From Owenia fusiformis (taxonomy: Eukaryota > Annelida > Polychaeta > Sabellida > Oweniidae), in contig CAIIXF020000012.1 of the NCBI GenBank assembly GCA_903813345.2, positions 23,324,184 through 23,388,183 of the forward strand: a DNA stretch of 64,000 bases, read 5' to 3'. The position numbers were made by a program, and so were the translations under genes. Shown piece after piece: positions 11,579 through 22,756 of the stretch; positions within the stretch are counted from its first letter, which is position 1; each line of letters opens with the position of its first letter. The notes beneath the pieces are model-generated. The model was not told the origin of the DNA and did not search any database. It saw only the letters and a program-made list of their open reading frames with translations.

Positions 11579-14500
11579 TCAACAACCGAATTTCACACAA
11601 TCAACGACGTTAGTTGCAGCATCTACCCCAGACATATATGCACCATGTGTGTAACCATAGTAACGTGCGTTTGTATGCTCTCCAGCGAAATGCAAATTTC
11701 CAATCGGTGCCGTCATAACATCATGATCGTCTTCGTCAAATCCTATTGGCCAGTTGCTATAGGAACCCATCGTAAGAGGATTGTCTAACCACGTATTGAC
11801 CAATACGGATATTGGGTCTGGAATATTCGCGCCATACATCGACCGTAGAACGCCCATGTTTTCAGCCACGATTTCTGCCTCTGTCAGGGAAGCAATACGT
11901 TTTGCCTCATCCCCAGTAAGGGTGGACATAAGAATGTTCGAACCTGTAATATAAAGTATAAGATTAGAACATATGGAAATCTGAAATCACATTTAGATCT
12001 ACGAGGTGGGCAAAATCGAACCTTATACCATGGGCTTTCAACTAGAAAGCCCATACTTAGACATATACACTTTTTCGCATTTTTGTCTTGTTGCGCAATC
12101 CTGTGCAATATTAAGAGACTTAATCTTGCAAATACGGCAACCTATAATTTCTTTAGCTGTTTATTTTTCATACATATTTTAAACAAGCTCGTTTCGTAAG
12201 ATATTGGGGCCTCCGAGCTGAAAGCATTATATTGTGCATCGAAATCAAAATTGCCAGCATAGTATGCAATAGACATTAGTATTATACTTCCCGTTGACAC
12301 CAACGTGAAATTGCAAATATTCCGTTCTCAACACGAAACACGAAGCTGAAAGGGTAACTGAAGTAGACTAAATTAACGCTTGTTTTGAATGCGCGCTATT
12401 CACATTACTAAATTGATTTGATGGACTTTCCGTTCACGGTTACGTTGCAAAAACATTGCAAACTTAAAGTCACTATTATTGAAGGCTACCTGGATGTATT
12501 CTGGAATGGTTTAGGTTTTCCCAGATTACGTAATATCCTGGTCTTTTTGCAGCATAGATTACGTACTCCGTTTCATCCCAAAACGCATAGGGGAATTTCA
12601 TGACAATTCTTGTGAAGTGAGACATTTTGAAAGCATTAATGGCTTCTTTCTTTTCATATGAAAATGGTGGTTCGAATGTTACTTTCTCATTCTGGAGAAC
12701 TCCGAGGCTAAATGTCATAATTGCATACGCCGCTTCAATTTTTACTCCAGAGTCAAGTGTGATCCTAACCCGGTTTTTCAATGTCTCAACTTTGGACACA
12801 GTTTCATTAAGCATGGTATTTGTTTCGTTAAGAAAATCAGCAGCCGTGGCTTGAACTAAATGGCGGTAACCTCGGGGATCAATAACTCGAAAGTCACCAT
12901 CCTCGAAGTCCCAATAACTGAATAATACGCCGTATTTAAGGGAAAGTGTGTCGATATTTTCTGCATATTCGAAATCGTATTTTAAATATTCTATAGCGTA
13001 ATCAAAATTTGATTTTGCTGTCCAACCACCCAGTCGAAGTGCTACCATTTTACTGATATCATTGCTGTTGCTTTGAAGTTTCTTTATAGCCAGTTCATCT
13101 TCAAATTCCTGTGCAGCCTCCAGGCGTGTGTATGAAAGATCAACTTCTTCAGTGACATCATTTCCATTTGCATCTCGTACAGTTTTGTCTGAATGGTGTG
13201 AATTCATTCCACTTAAATCAAACTTCTGAACAAGATCCCAAATCGGATTTCCATCCAAGCCTTGTATCCAAGACGCGCCCTTTTCTATGGTATAACCGTT
13301 CCAATCAATGTGAGATATCCTACCCCCTAGCTGTGACTGAGCTTCTACTAGGATAATATCTGTAACACCCGCTTCGTAGAGGGTCTTTGCAGCCATAACG
13401 CCAGCTATACCACCTCCTAATACAATGACGGATGTGGTTTCTGAAAATGAATCATTCATACAGACAAGACACGCAGTGATAAACATCGCATTTTTATCGA
13501 ACCATTGAAAAATGGCCACCGTGTTATTTACCCAGCATGCCTAAAATCTAATTAATCTTGTAGTCCAGTTGCCAAATAGGAAAATGACACCAAAGGTCGT
13601 TTTGTGGTAGAAAGTTTTTTTCTTTGCATTTTTGGATACCTTATTGTGTCTGCATAAAATATTAGGAAGATGCAAAATTGTGCAGGCTGAGCATTTTTTA
13701 TAAAATGCCATTGAAATTATGTAATCATTTCAGAGGTGGGCGTGGCACTTTACTTAACATATTATCATATAAAGGTTGCATCTTCACCTCAATAGACTGA
13801 TATCTTAAAGTGTAAGCATGCTAGTAATAACTACAGATAGCTAGAAATGATTTATGAGCACAATGTAAAGCAATTAAATGATATATTATGTAACAATTTC
13901 AGATGGATGTGGCAATTTTGCTACTTTTTACTCATTTTCACTTTTATAGCTGAGCTTCCTAATATTTTTGTAACAATTCCCAAGATATGACCCAGGTATT
14001 CTATGTTTAACAACTGAACAAATATTAGCAAGTTGCAAAATACTGCAGGTTTTTATTTTTCATAATTAGGCATTAAAATTATGTAATGATTTTAGGAGGC
14101 GGCGTGGCACTTTCCTTCAAAAACCATCATATGAAGGTTGTTTCTGCTCAATAACCAAGTGTTTTATTTAAGTGTAAACATGCTAGTAATAACTTCAGAT
14201 AGCTCTAAATGATTGATGTGCAATATGTTAATTAATTACATAATTAATGATGCAACAATATAAGGTGGGTGTGTCAATTTTGCCAACATACCAGGGGCAT
14301 GGTGCTTTACTTTACAAACCACAATATCAAGGTTGTTTCTGCACACAAACCAACTGGTGTATTGAAATTAGGATGCTAGTTATAAATTCAGCTACAGGTA
14401 TAAATGGTTCATGTGTAAAATGTTAATTAATTACATCATGACGTTACAATCTAAGTTGGGAGGTTCAATTTTGTCACTGTTTTCACTTTTTTAGCAGAGT

Positions 14501-17500
14501 TTCTTCATATTTTTGTGACTGCTAAAGTATGACCCAAATATATATCTTCATCAATTGAAAAGGTATTACCAAGGTTTCAAAATACTGCAGGTTGAGTATT
14601 CTTCATAAATTGGCATTGGAATTATGTAATCATTATAGATGGGGGTGTGGCACTCTCTCCACTTAAAAACACCATATAAAGGTTTTCTTTGCACATGAAT
14701 CGACTGATATTTTAAAATATAAGCATGCTAGGTATAACTACAGATATTTATAAATTATTTTATGTGCAAAATAATAATTAGTTACATCATAAATTACATC
14801 ATTTCATATAAAATTGTGGTTTATAATGCTATATCACCTGTTTGATTACCTAAATGCAGATTAAGATGATAATAGCCCCAGGTGCTGTATAAATCAGTGC
14901 CATGCTACAAACATGTTTCCTGACCAAACCACTGACACATGCTCAGAATCAAGGCTTTGATATCATCTGACAGGGAGATTCATTCCATAGTATGGTGGCC
15001 ACAATACAAAGTTAGCAAGAGATAAGGGGCTTACTACATCGCTGTATTAACCCATTATGAAGTCAATGAAACTAACAACAAAAATGGTATTGTTGATGGA
15101 AGCTCAGAGATTTAAGCTATGATTTTGGCCAAGAGTATATCATATCTACCAACGACAAGCAGCGACATATAGCAGTTTCAGAGCAATGGTATTACCCTGA
15201 TTGTTCCTGTAAGAATATGTACATGCTGACAATATTTATGACATCCATGGGAATATTCATGTCAGAATTTGGTATCCAGGAAATGAAAGAAGCATCATTT
15301 GCATGTGTATAAAAATGCTGAGTGAGTAGAAATAATTTCCCTCTGAATGTTAAAGCTCTTCAGATGCATGTAAACTTCATCCGGGAATTGATTGTATTGT
15401 ATTGCATTTTGTTTACCACCAATGAAGGTGAGCAATACCTCTTGGGTATGTCCCGTATATATACGGTCGTAATTTACGTAATTAACATGGAAGATAGACC
15501 CAGAAACCCCTCCTTGAAGGAGCCCTATGTTCTTTTGTGTGCACTTATACATAGACATATAAGAACACACCACAGCCTTTTGTACGAGTTGCGGACCACT
15601 CAGTCAAACACCCTGAAGTACTTCACGCAAACAAGCAAATTAAGTCTTGCCTGAACCGGGGATCGAATCCGGGACTTTTTTGCGTAAGAGGTACCTGCGC
15701 TACCGCTGAGCTACATGGATGGCCATTTTGAAGATAAAAACAAACAGAAGCCCCACTCCTAAACATTGGGTGCAGTCAGAACCTAATTAACCAGTCTTCA
15801 CTATGATGACTTTAACAAGAGCTGAGCGAGAGGCAGAGTAGCTGCTATATATGGGACAGTTAAAGATATGCCTCCCCATGTCACATCAATTATGCCAGAT
15901 ATGGTTATTTATCCTATGCCAAGTAGAGTTTTAGGGAGATAAGTTGGTAAGATATATCCCGTATCCTGATTTTGAGGTTTCCATATCCAGAACCTCCATA
16001 TCTCCCGCTTCGGTGCATATCTTCCCGCTTTGGTGCATATCTTCCAGCTTCCAGTGCATATATTCCCGCTTCCGGTAATGCAATAAAATGACTTTGCATA
16101 AGAATGATTTGTATATTTTTACACCTTGTAGTATTAAAATGACCATATGCCCCTGAAAACTCAACTTGGTATTGGATAAAGCAGTTATGTACGGTCTGTT
16201 TGGATATAGGGTTCATCCCTCGTGAGATATGCACATCTACCTTCGGTCCCTATGGTCCCTCAGGTAGATATGCATATATCCCTCTGAATAAACCATATCC
16301 AAAACCTCCCAGTACATAGCCCTTATTTATCTGAATGACATGGAATGCCTCCAAAATGCATATTTGATAGTGTAGCATGTCAGATTAGGCTCTGGTATTG
16401 AATGTGGACCGATTTGTTCTTAAAACAATGTTTATCATGTGTGGATGTGGACAAAGCGTTACAATAACTTTGAAACCAGGAACCATAAATCGGTACATAC
16501 AGTATAGTCTGAACGTGTGTAGTCAGCTGAACAAAGATCTTGTGATCTTGATGTCAACCTTTTATTTGAGAGTTGCTATGAAGACTACCAAAGGGATGCA
16601 CACAGTCATCAGACAACAGAGATGTCTGCAAACAGAATCCACAACCTGATCCCAACAACCCCTCTTTCTCTGCAAACTCCAACCATACAATTTGGAAAAC
16701 AGGATATCAGAAAACTGTAAAAGGCATACTTGCATACTGCTATGGGGTCAAACCCACTATTCATTAAACTATATCGGATCCTAATATGAGTTCAGAGAAA
16801 GAGATCTTGATGAGATTATGAAAGAGATGATATTGTCCGAATTTTACATAAACCGAGTCAACAATTCAGCACACCTTCCTTGAAAGATTGCCCCTTTTGA
16901 ATCTTGTAATGTTATTGTTAAAACTCATTTCTTTGACATTAGGTAGATTATATATTTGGAGGCACAGTAAATTTAAAAACATCAGATTTGTATCATATCC
17001 TGAAATATCAAGCAATACGCATTATGCAATATATAATCTAAATATTGAGTCTACTAGTGTATTTCATAATTTGCCATGTCTATTTGAATCGTAATTTATC
17101 TAGAATATGATACAGTAACACAGTAATACATTTACAAAGAAAAATTTTCCATTCCAGGTGCGAACCAACCCATACCTGTTGGTATATTAACAACACTACA
17201 ATGCCCATTTTTGAGTGATTACATAATTCAAATGCTCTTTATGTAATATACTCACATCATAATTATTATAATAGTAGAATTACACAAGTATCATATCATA
17301 GTTACATAACTACATGGTACAAATTTTAGGAAGCTCTGCTGAAAAAGTGAAGATGAGGAAATAGAAATTGTCACACCCACCTGTAATTGTTACATAATTT
17401 ATTATGCAATTAATTAACTTTGCACATATTTCATTTTAGGTATCTATAGTTACAACAAGCAGGCATTAACTTTGAAAAACAGTTATTTCATGTACAGGAA

Positions 17501-19924
17501 CAACCTTAATATGATAGTGATAGTGATAGTGATAGGTAAATAGTGCCACACCCCCTTCTCAAATAATAACGTAATTTCAATGCCTACTTAAAAAGATATT
17601 CAAATTGCAGAAATGTGCATTAAGCTAATATTTCTGCATAAACATGCACACTTGGATATTCTATTCTTAATAGAAATAGTTGCAAAAATATTAAGCTCAG
17701 TTGAAAAAGTGAAAATGAGTAAAAAGTAGCAAAATTGCCACATCCACCTGAAATTGTTACATAATATATCATTTAATTGCTTTACATTGTGCTCATAAAT
17801 CATTTCTAGCTATCTGTAGTTATTACTAGCATGCTTACACTTTATGATATCAGTCTATTGAGGTGAAAATACAACCTTTATATGACAATATGTTAAGTAA
17901 AGTGCCACGCCCACCTCTGAAATGATTACATAATTTCAATGTCATTTTATAAAAAATGCTCAACCTGCACAATTTTGCATCTTCCTAATATTTTATGTAG
18001 ACACAATAAGGTATCCAAAAATGCAAAGAAAAAAACTTTCTACTACAAAACGACCCCTACTGTGTCTACCGCTAGACTATTGGCACTGGCCTGCTCTTGC
18101 ATGCGTAAACATTTGCATTTCCAAAACTGAGGCTTAATTAAGGTTGTTTTATAAATTCAGAATCGATTGTATAATGGTGCTTGAATGGTGTGGGAGGGAG
18201 CATTAGACATTGTTTCTTGTCAAGTTAGATCATGGTTTAGGATAATTGGTCATGCTTGTTTTCCTTGTGGTGTACTCTAGATTTTCTTCTTTTTTACTGC
18301 AGCATATCTTGGGGTTATTTGTCGTTCTAACAACAGTGTCACGATTTAAGAGTTGCCGAAGTTTGTACGGTTTATTTTATTACATTGAAAAGCTCATTTT
18401 CACTACCCTTAAATCTTGACGTACATCCGTTCTAAGGTATTTTTCTTTATTCTCAATTGTATCTAAAGTTCTTGAGGAGTGAACAACGTCAACATTCGCT
18501 CCACGGTTCTGGATAACGGTTCTGCCGCAACGCGAATGTTGACGTTTTTCACTGCTCAATAAACGTGAATGTTGAAGTTGTTCTCTCTAGAAAAAACTTT
18601 AGATAGTACTATTTTTCCTGAAAATAAAGAAAGATGCATAAGAAATACAAAATACCCCTAGATATGCTGGAAAGCACAGCGAACAACCTCGATATTCGCG
18701 TCACAGCAGTCATCCAGAACAATGGAGCATGGATTGAGCGAATCATCAATAAATCGGGCGTGTTTGTTGATGTCATGTGATTTCCGCTAGATTTAAGACT
18801 GACTGACTTTTATTGTATCAACAAAAACTTTAGACCTTCCTTTCGAACATGTGAGAATATAGGTAATAACTGAGATATAGCTTTTTTGCAATGGTCACTT
18901 TTTGGGACACCCTGTATATAGTGTATGTTATGATTAATATGAAGTCTCCGAATGACTACTTTTCCCTGGTTGTAAATGTAGGTTCATATGTTATTCTATT
19001 TCGAATATGTATGTAATTCATATTGTAAGTAAAATGATGTTAGTGACGATAGACAAAATGATACAAACAGACTATTTCTGTATACTGGTTTACTTACGTG
19101 TTGTAGCTTCTGTGCATGCTAGTACGTTATGGAATCGTTTCTGAATGAATGACGCTTTGCATGCACATTTTACTCCGTCTCCAACATCTTTGCATTCAGC
19201 ATTGGGGTCGCTACAGCTATACCCGGGTAGACATGCCTCTCCCAAATCTAGTTCTTAAGAAAATCAGAATAGTACTAACCAATTGAACTTGAACAGTTGA
19301 GACATAGACTCAGTGACTTGGAATTTAAAATGGGTTAAAAGTTATTCAATTCTGACTTTTGAACCCTTAAGACAGTTTTCTATTATTTTAAAAATCTCTC
19401 GGGTTTTTACTATTTTTGAAATTGCGAAACACAATGTTACCTTTGCTACAGTCCGGAAGTGTGCATTTTTCGTATTGCTGTTCGCCAGAGTCTGAAGTTC
19501 TGCTCCTAACTCCACCAGCGCCACATGTTTTATTACACGCTCCCCATTCAGACCACACCTCGACTGCTGTTAGGAAATAAATATTTGACATTACATATTA
19601 CAAATTCAACCAGGTAAGGGCACACGATTCTAACAAGAGTAAGAGTCTACTAAGCCCCCAAAATGTCATATTTCAAATCTAACGTCAAATACTTCATGAA
19701 AAAGAATTTTAAACTTTACCTGTACAACGCGTATTAACAGCTGCTTTCAGTTCATCCAGTTTATTATCGATGTCTGTTTTCATTTCATCCAAACTCTCCT
19801 GTGTCGCTAAAATGTCCATCGGCAATTTTACTTTAAAACGCCATTCGTTCTTATTTGGTTTAGCATTACTTAGATAAGTCAAATACACCAGGAAAAACAA
19901 GATTTCGCCAATCCATATGTTCAT
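11579..19924 (-). CDS. secreted TSP1-EGF-flavin amine oxidase chimera, copy B
   Basis: Predicted secreted FAD-dependent amine oxidase, most like polyamine oxidases. Exons are 19924-19720, 19566-19441, 19253-19098, 13440-12490 and 11943-11579, giving 600 residues. All four introns are phase 1. Order: signal peptide and leader (residues 1-68), TSP1-type module (VWSEWGACNKTC), EGF-like module with six Cys, then amine oxidase with FAD-binding VLGGGIAGVMAAKTL and C-terminal FAGEHTNARYYGYTHG. The TSP1 exon is 51 nt shorter than in copy A and keeps only four of six Cys, so that domain may not fold normally. Intron 3 is 5.66 kb, swollen by a foldback element. Without the upstream exons the oxidase would begin at a cryptic ATG just 5' of its acceptor, but that ATG lies in the intron and the TTTTCAG acceptor is strong. 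Substrate (polyamine or other amine) is not determined. Confidence 0.8.
15649..15717 (-). repeat. tRNA-like sequence, probably a SINE head or tRNA pseudogene
   Basis: On the minus strand, TAGCTCAGCGGTAGCGC matches a Pol III A box / D arm and GGATTCGATCC matches a B box / T arm, with about tRNA spacing. The seven bases on each side do not pair into an acceptor stem and the anticodon arm is poor, so it is not a functional tRNA gene. No duplicate of the whole unit was seen in the window. Confidence 0.5.
15990..16075. repeat. short tandem repeat of a ~22-bp unit
   Basis: GCATATCTTCCCGCTT-like units recur four times with small differences, inside the centre of the foldback element. They make two overlapping minus-strand ORFs look open; I regard these as chance. 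Confidence 0.5.
18056..19097 (-). other. remaining part of intron 3 of oxidase B, with a hairpin
   Basis: No gene seen. A 13-bp perfect inverted repeat, CGTCAACATTCGC at 18487-18499 and its complement at 18532-18544, makes a hairpin. GGGACACCCTGTATA at about 18904 resembles a mariner/MITE terminus without a visible partner. Confidence 0.45.
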
Positions 19925-20001
19925 GTTGCCTATTTTCGAGTTTAACGTATAAGATCAAGTTAGAAAACGAATTACATAAGGATGAGTGTAACTATTGGAC
20001 G

Positions 20002-20305
20002 CAAGGAGGATTGGCTCCCAGAATCGAAGTCGATATTTTCCAACAATGAAAACGTCGAAATGTCGTTATTTTCTGAAATTATAACCGATTATAAATTCAA
20101 AGTAAACAGATCAAAAGATTTGAACCAATATCTCGATTATTTCCTGTGAGTTTTGGAATTTTTCGTTAGGAAATAAGACCAAAATTCACGATTCAAATGT
20201 TGAAGTGAACAAAATGGCCGCTGTTGGAATTCAAATTATGTAGCACGACATGCCCATATATGTGACAGAATATCGATGTTGCACTCTGGGAGCCAATCCT
20301 CCTTG
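20002..20305. mobile_element. MITE with perfect 9-bp target duplication (Mutator-like)
   Basis: Inverted ends CAAGGAGGATTGGCTCCCAGA enclose 304 non-coding bp. Both flanks are TATTGGACG (19993-20001 and 20306-20314), a perfect 9-bp target duplication, the size typical of Mutator-like transposons. It sits 70 bp upstream of the start codon of oxidase B, so it lies in or next to that promoter. The intact duplication suggests a fairly recent insertion. Confidence 0.8.
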
Positions 20306-20329
20306 TATTGGACGCAATAACTCAAAATT

Positions 20330-20510
20330 ATCATTTCAGTCTAACAGCCCATGATTGAAATATTAATTTCATAATATAAAGAACATAGGTCATTTATCAA
20401 CTCGCTTTTATACACTTCTTTGAATTTATTACTTTACAAAATAGATATTATTTTAATCTGATACAATTGTTAATTTTTGTTAAATGGACCACGGTGTGGT
20501 GATAATTTTG
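20330..20510. repeat. 5' flank of oxidase B, homologous to oxidase A flank
   Basis: Words such as TTTATCAACTCGCT, AAAATAGATATTATTT and ATGGACCACG occur here and again twice at 25680-26045 upstream of oxidase A. It is thus an ancestral upstream segment duplicated with the gene, and a candidate shared promoter or enhancer. The 304-bp MITE separates it from the leader exon in copy B only. Confidence 0.55.
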
Positions 20511-20825
20511 AAACACAGATCGATTATCAACTGATTATGGCTATAGCTGTTGAGATTGATTATGTTATTCAAGGTAATGTTTTAATTTGTCATTATCTAA
20601 TATAATATTCTATTACTTCCGACTACCACATCTACACAGGATCGGCGTTTAAAGTGAATCAGTTGATAAGCTACCATTGGCTGATAAATTCGTTATTCAA
20701 AATGGCATCAAAATGCGACTTGTGTTTGTCGATATGAATGGCATGGTGAAGTTAAGTAAGTTCACGCAGTCTCTTAAGTATTATGTTAATTTTTTTTTAA
20801 AATACACAAAATAGCTATAGAAACT

Positions 20826-20977
20826 AATGCCTCTGTCACATTTGATCTACGGCAACCGAACGACGGCCGTAGCTTCCCCAAATCGAGTAGAAATAGGCAT
20901 AACATATAGAGATGAGCAGTACGATGTATCGATTTGTGAAGCTGCGGCCGCCGTAGAACAAATGTGACTGAGGATCA
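20826..20977. repeat. palindromic foldback element, copy 2
   Basis: Same family and arrangement as 9354-9507: ATGCCTCTGTCACATTTGAT..GACGGCCGTAG, inverted to CTGCGGCCGCCGTAG..TGTGACTGAGG. It folds into a near-complete hairpin. It lies just 3' (in minus sense) of the decayed leader exon at 21080-21220, matching its position in the hydrolase gene. Confidence 0.6.
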
Positions 20978-21079
20978 AGGCATCTGCGAAGGATCTTCAT
21001 TAATGAGAAATTATCATACTTCTTAGATTTCTAATAATATTCCAACCATTTCGATTAGAGCTACATACACTAGTACACT

Positions 21080-21220
21080 ACTTTCAGTTCATCAAATTTA
21101 TTTTTGATGTCCATTTTCATTTCATCCAAACTATTCTGTGTTGCTAATACACTCAGAAGCAAATCCACTTTGAAGTTCCATTTGTCCCTGACTTAGCATT
21201 AGTCAGACCCATCAAATACA
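21080..21220 (-). pseudogene. decayed leader exon of the secreted-enzyme family
   Basis: On the minus strand the DNA is clearly related to exon 1 of the three enzyme genes (…GGATGAAATGAAAATGGACATC… matches the segment encoding SLDEMKMDID). The reading frame is lost: the part after the Ala-Lys of the signal-peptide junction is frameshifted and runs into a stop, and no start codon or signal peptide is preserved. Flanks on both sides match those of the hydrolase gene, so it is a relic of a duplicated hydrolase-type locus whose enzyme exons are gone. Confidence 0.7.
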
Positions 21221-21539
21221 AAAACTGTAAGATAATCAATCAATTTACAGACCATGCATCCGTAATCATAATATGCAAAGATCGATAATAGTAACGTATG
21301 CCTGGATTTTTTCATTTCCTGAAATATAACATTGTAAAAATTACTCAAATTAAACAGATGAAGTGGCCGAGATGTATATGAAATTCAACCCGTTTTTGTA
21401 AAAAAATTCATTGCATCAATTAAAACATTTCAATTGTTTTAATATGATCCTTTCCCCCGACTATCACATGTACTGTATTTATAAGTTATGTACCCAATCA
21501 GTGTAATAAATGTGTTTATGGATTAGTTACATCGGGGAT

Positions 21540-22014
21540 CCTAGTACCACTCCTAGCCAGGTACCTATATGCATGCAATTGTCTCACCTAAGGTCTCGGG
21601 GATTCTAGCCACTTCTAGCCAGGTACCTATATGCATACAATTGTCTCACCTAAGTTGTCGGGTAATCTAGCCACTTCTAGCAATGGTACCTATGTGCATG
21701 CATTTGTATCACCTAAGGTGTCGGGTATTCTAGCCACTTCTAGCAATGGTACCTATGTGCATGCATTTGTATCACCTAAGGTGTCGGGTATTCTAGCCAC
21801 TTCTAGCAATGGTACCTATGTGCATGCATTTGTATCACCTAAGGTGTCGGGTATTCTAGCCACTTCTAGCAATGGTACCTATGTGCATGCAATGGTCTCA
21901 ACTAGGGTAAGGTATGGGGATCCTAGCCACTTCTAGTAAGGTATCAATTTGCATGCAATTGTCTCAACTAAGTTATCGGGTAATCTAGCCACTTCTAGCA
22001 ATGGTACCTATGTG
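21540..22014. repeat. 63-bp minisatellite
   Basis: About seven to eight units of the form GGTACCTATGTGCATGCA..TCACCTAAGGTGTCGG..CTAGCCACTTCTAGCAAT. The central four are nearly identical and the outer ones diverged. Because 63 is a multiple of three, a 101-codon frame stays open across it (VSPKVSGILATSSNGTY repeated). I treat that as an artefact: there are no splice sites or gene context. Confidence 0.8.
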
Positions 22015-22017
22015 ACC

Positions 22018-22330
22018 GGAAGGGGTGATAAGTGATTCCTTCAGGGATTTTAAAGATACCCAATATGGGTGACCAAACTTAGCTGAAAGCAATGATTTTT
22101 CCTATGGGAAAATAACATGGGAAATATTGTTTTCCACTTTATCCAAAGGAATCTTTTATTCCTTTTAAGGGATTAACTGTGTGTCAAAACGTAACATATT
22201 GATGCAAAAAAAATTAAAAAGCAAGGATGGAAGGGGTTGAGAATCAGGAAAACATTTCAGAAAAAAAACATGTGGGTGGGTTGTTTGCAAAGATCGGTTA
22301 ATTTACCTAGCATAACAAGCTGTGCCAGAG
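22018..22330. mobile_element. fragment of the inverted-repeat element seen complete at 50 kb
   Basis: GAAGGGGTTGAGAATCAGG..AACATTTCAG and the preceding AGTGATTCCTTCAGGGATTTTAAAGATA match the right half of the element at 50002-50715. The outer TIR tip is replaced by unrelated sequence, so this is an incomplete copy. Confidence 0.6.
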
Positions 22331-22756
22331 TTGCCCCAGTCTAAAACGTGAGTATACAGTACATCTAACTGTTGAAATAATCTGGTACTAGCGAAGGAAC
22401 GGCCCAAGTATCCAATACTGGGCCGTTACCGTTGTAAACCATGTATGGAATGAGTTATGACTTGTGTACCTGAAGTAACAAGTGACTCCAGTTACTAGGA
22501 AGCAATTGAAATTTCTAAACATACGGAACTAACCACACCTTTAAGGTACTTATGCACTTTCACAGAAGAGGTTCGGGAAAATGTCATTTTGATCCTACTT
22601 AATCAAAATATTCTAATTTTGAACTGTATTTTCTACCATAATTTGTACATTTTATCCACATGAAATCTGATAGATGTTGACCATTTCGTTCACTATCGGA
22701 ATAGGTAATAATGATCATGGTTTATAAAGATTAATTCATATGCACCAACAAAATTA
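22331..22756. other. 3' flank of oxidase A; nothing recognised
   Basis: A+T-rich sequence beyond the stop codon of oxidase A (minus strand), presumably holding its 3' UTR. I see no ORF, repeat pair or clear AATAAA signal on the minus strand close to the stop. Confidence 0.4.

Larger units (their letters stand above)
13595..18055. mobile_element. large foldback element with tandemly repeated arms in intron 3 of oxidase B
   Basis: The ends GGTCGTTTTGT-GTAGAAAG (13595) and their complement (ending 18055) start two inverted arms of roughly 1.0-1.2 kb (to about 14830 and from about 17100). Each arm holds several diverged ~300-bp units marked by 'GGCGTGGCACTTT' and 'GCATGCTAG-AATAAC-TACAGATA'. The ~2.3-kb centre has no recognisable transposase. 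I could not find a convincing target duplication. Arm similarity is high near the tips and falls inward. Confidence 0.7.

Noticed and set aside
21631-21936. 101-codon ORF of repeated VSPKVSGILATSSNGTY
   Set aside because: Product of the 63-bp minisatellite; no gene structure around it.
21540-22014. Possible CRISPR-like array
   Set aside because: Units are contiguous without unique spacers, so it is a minisatellite; the genome is eukaryotic.
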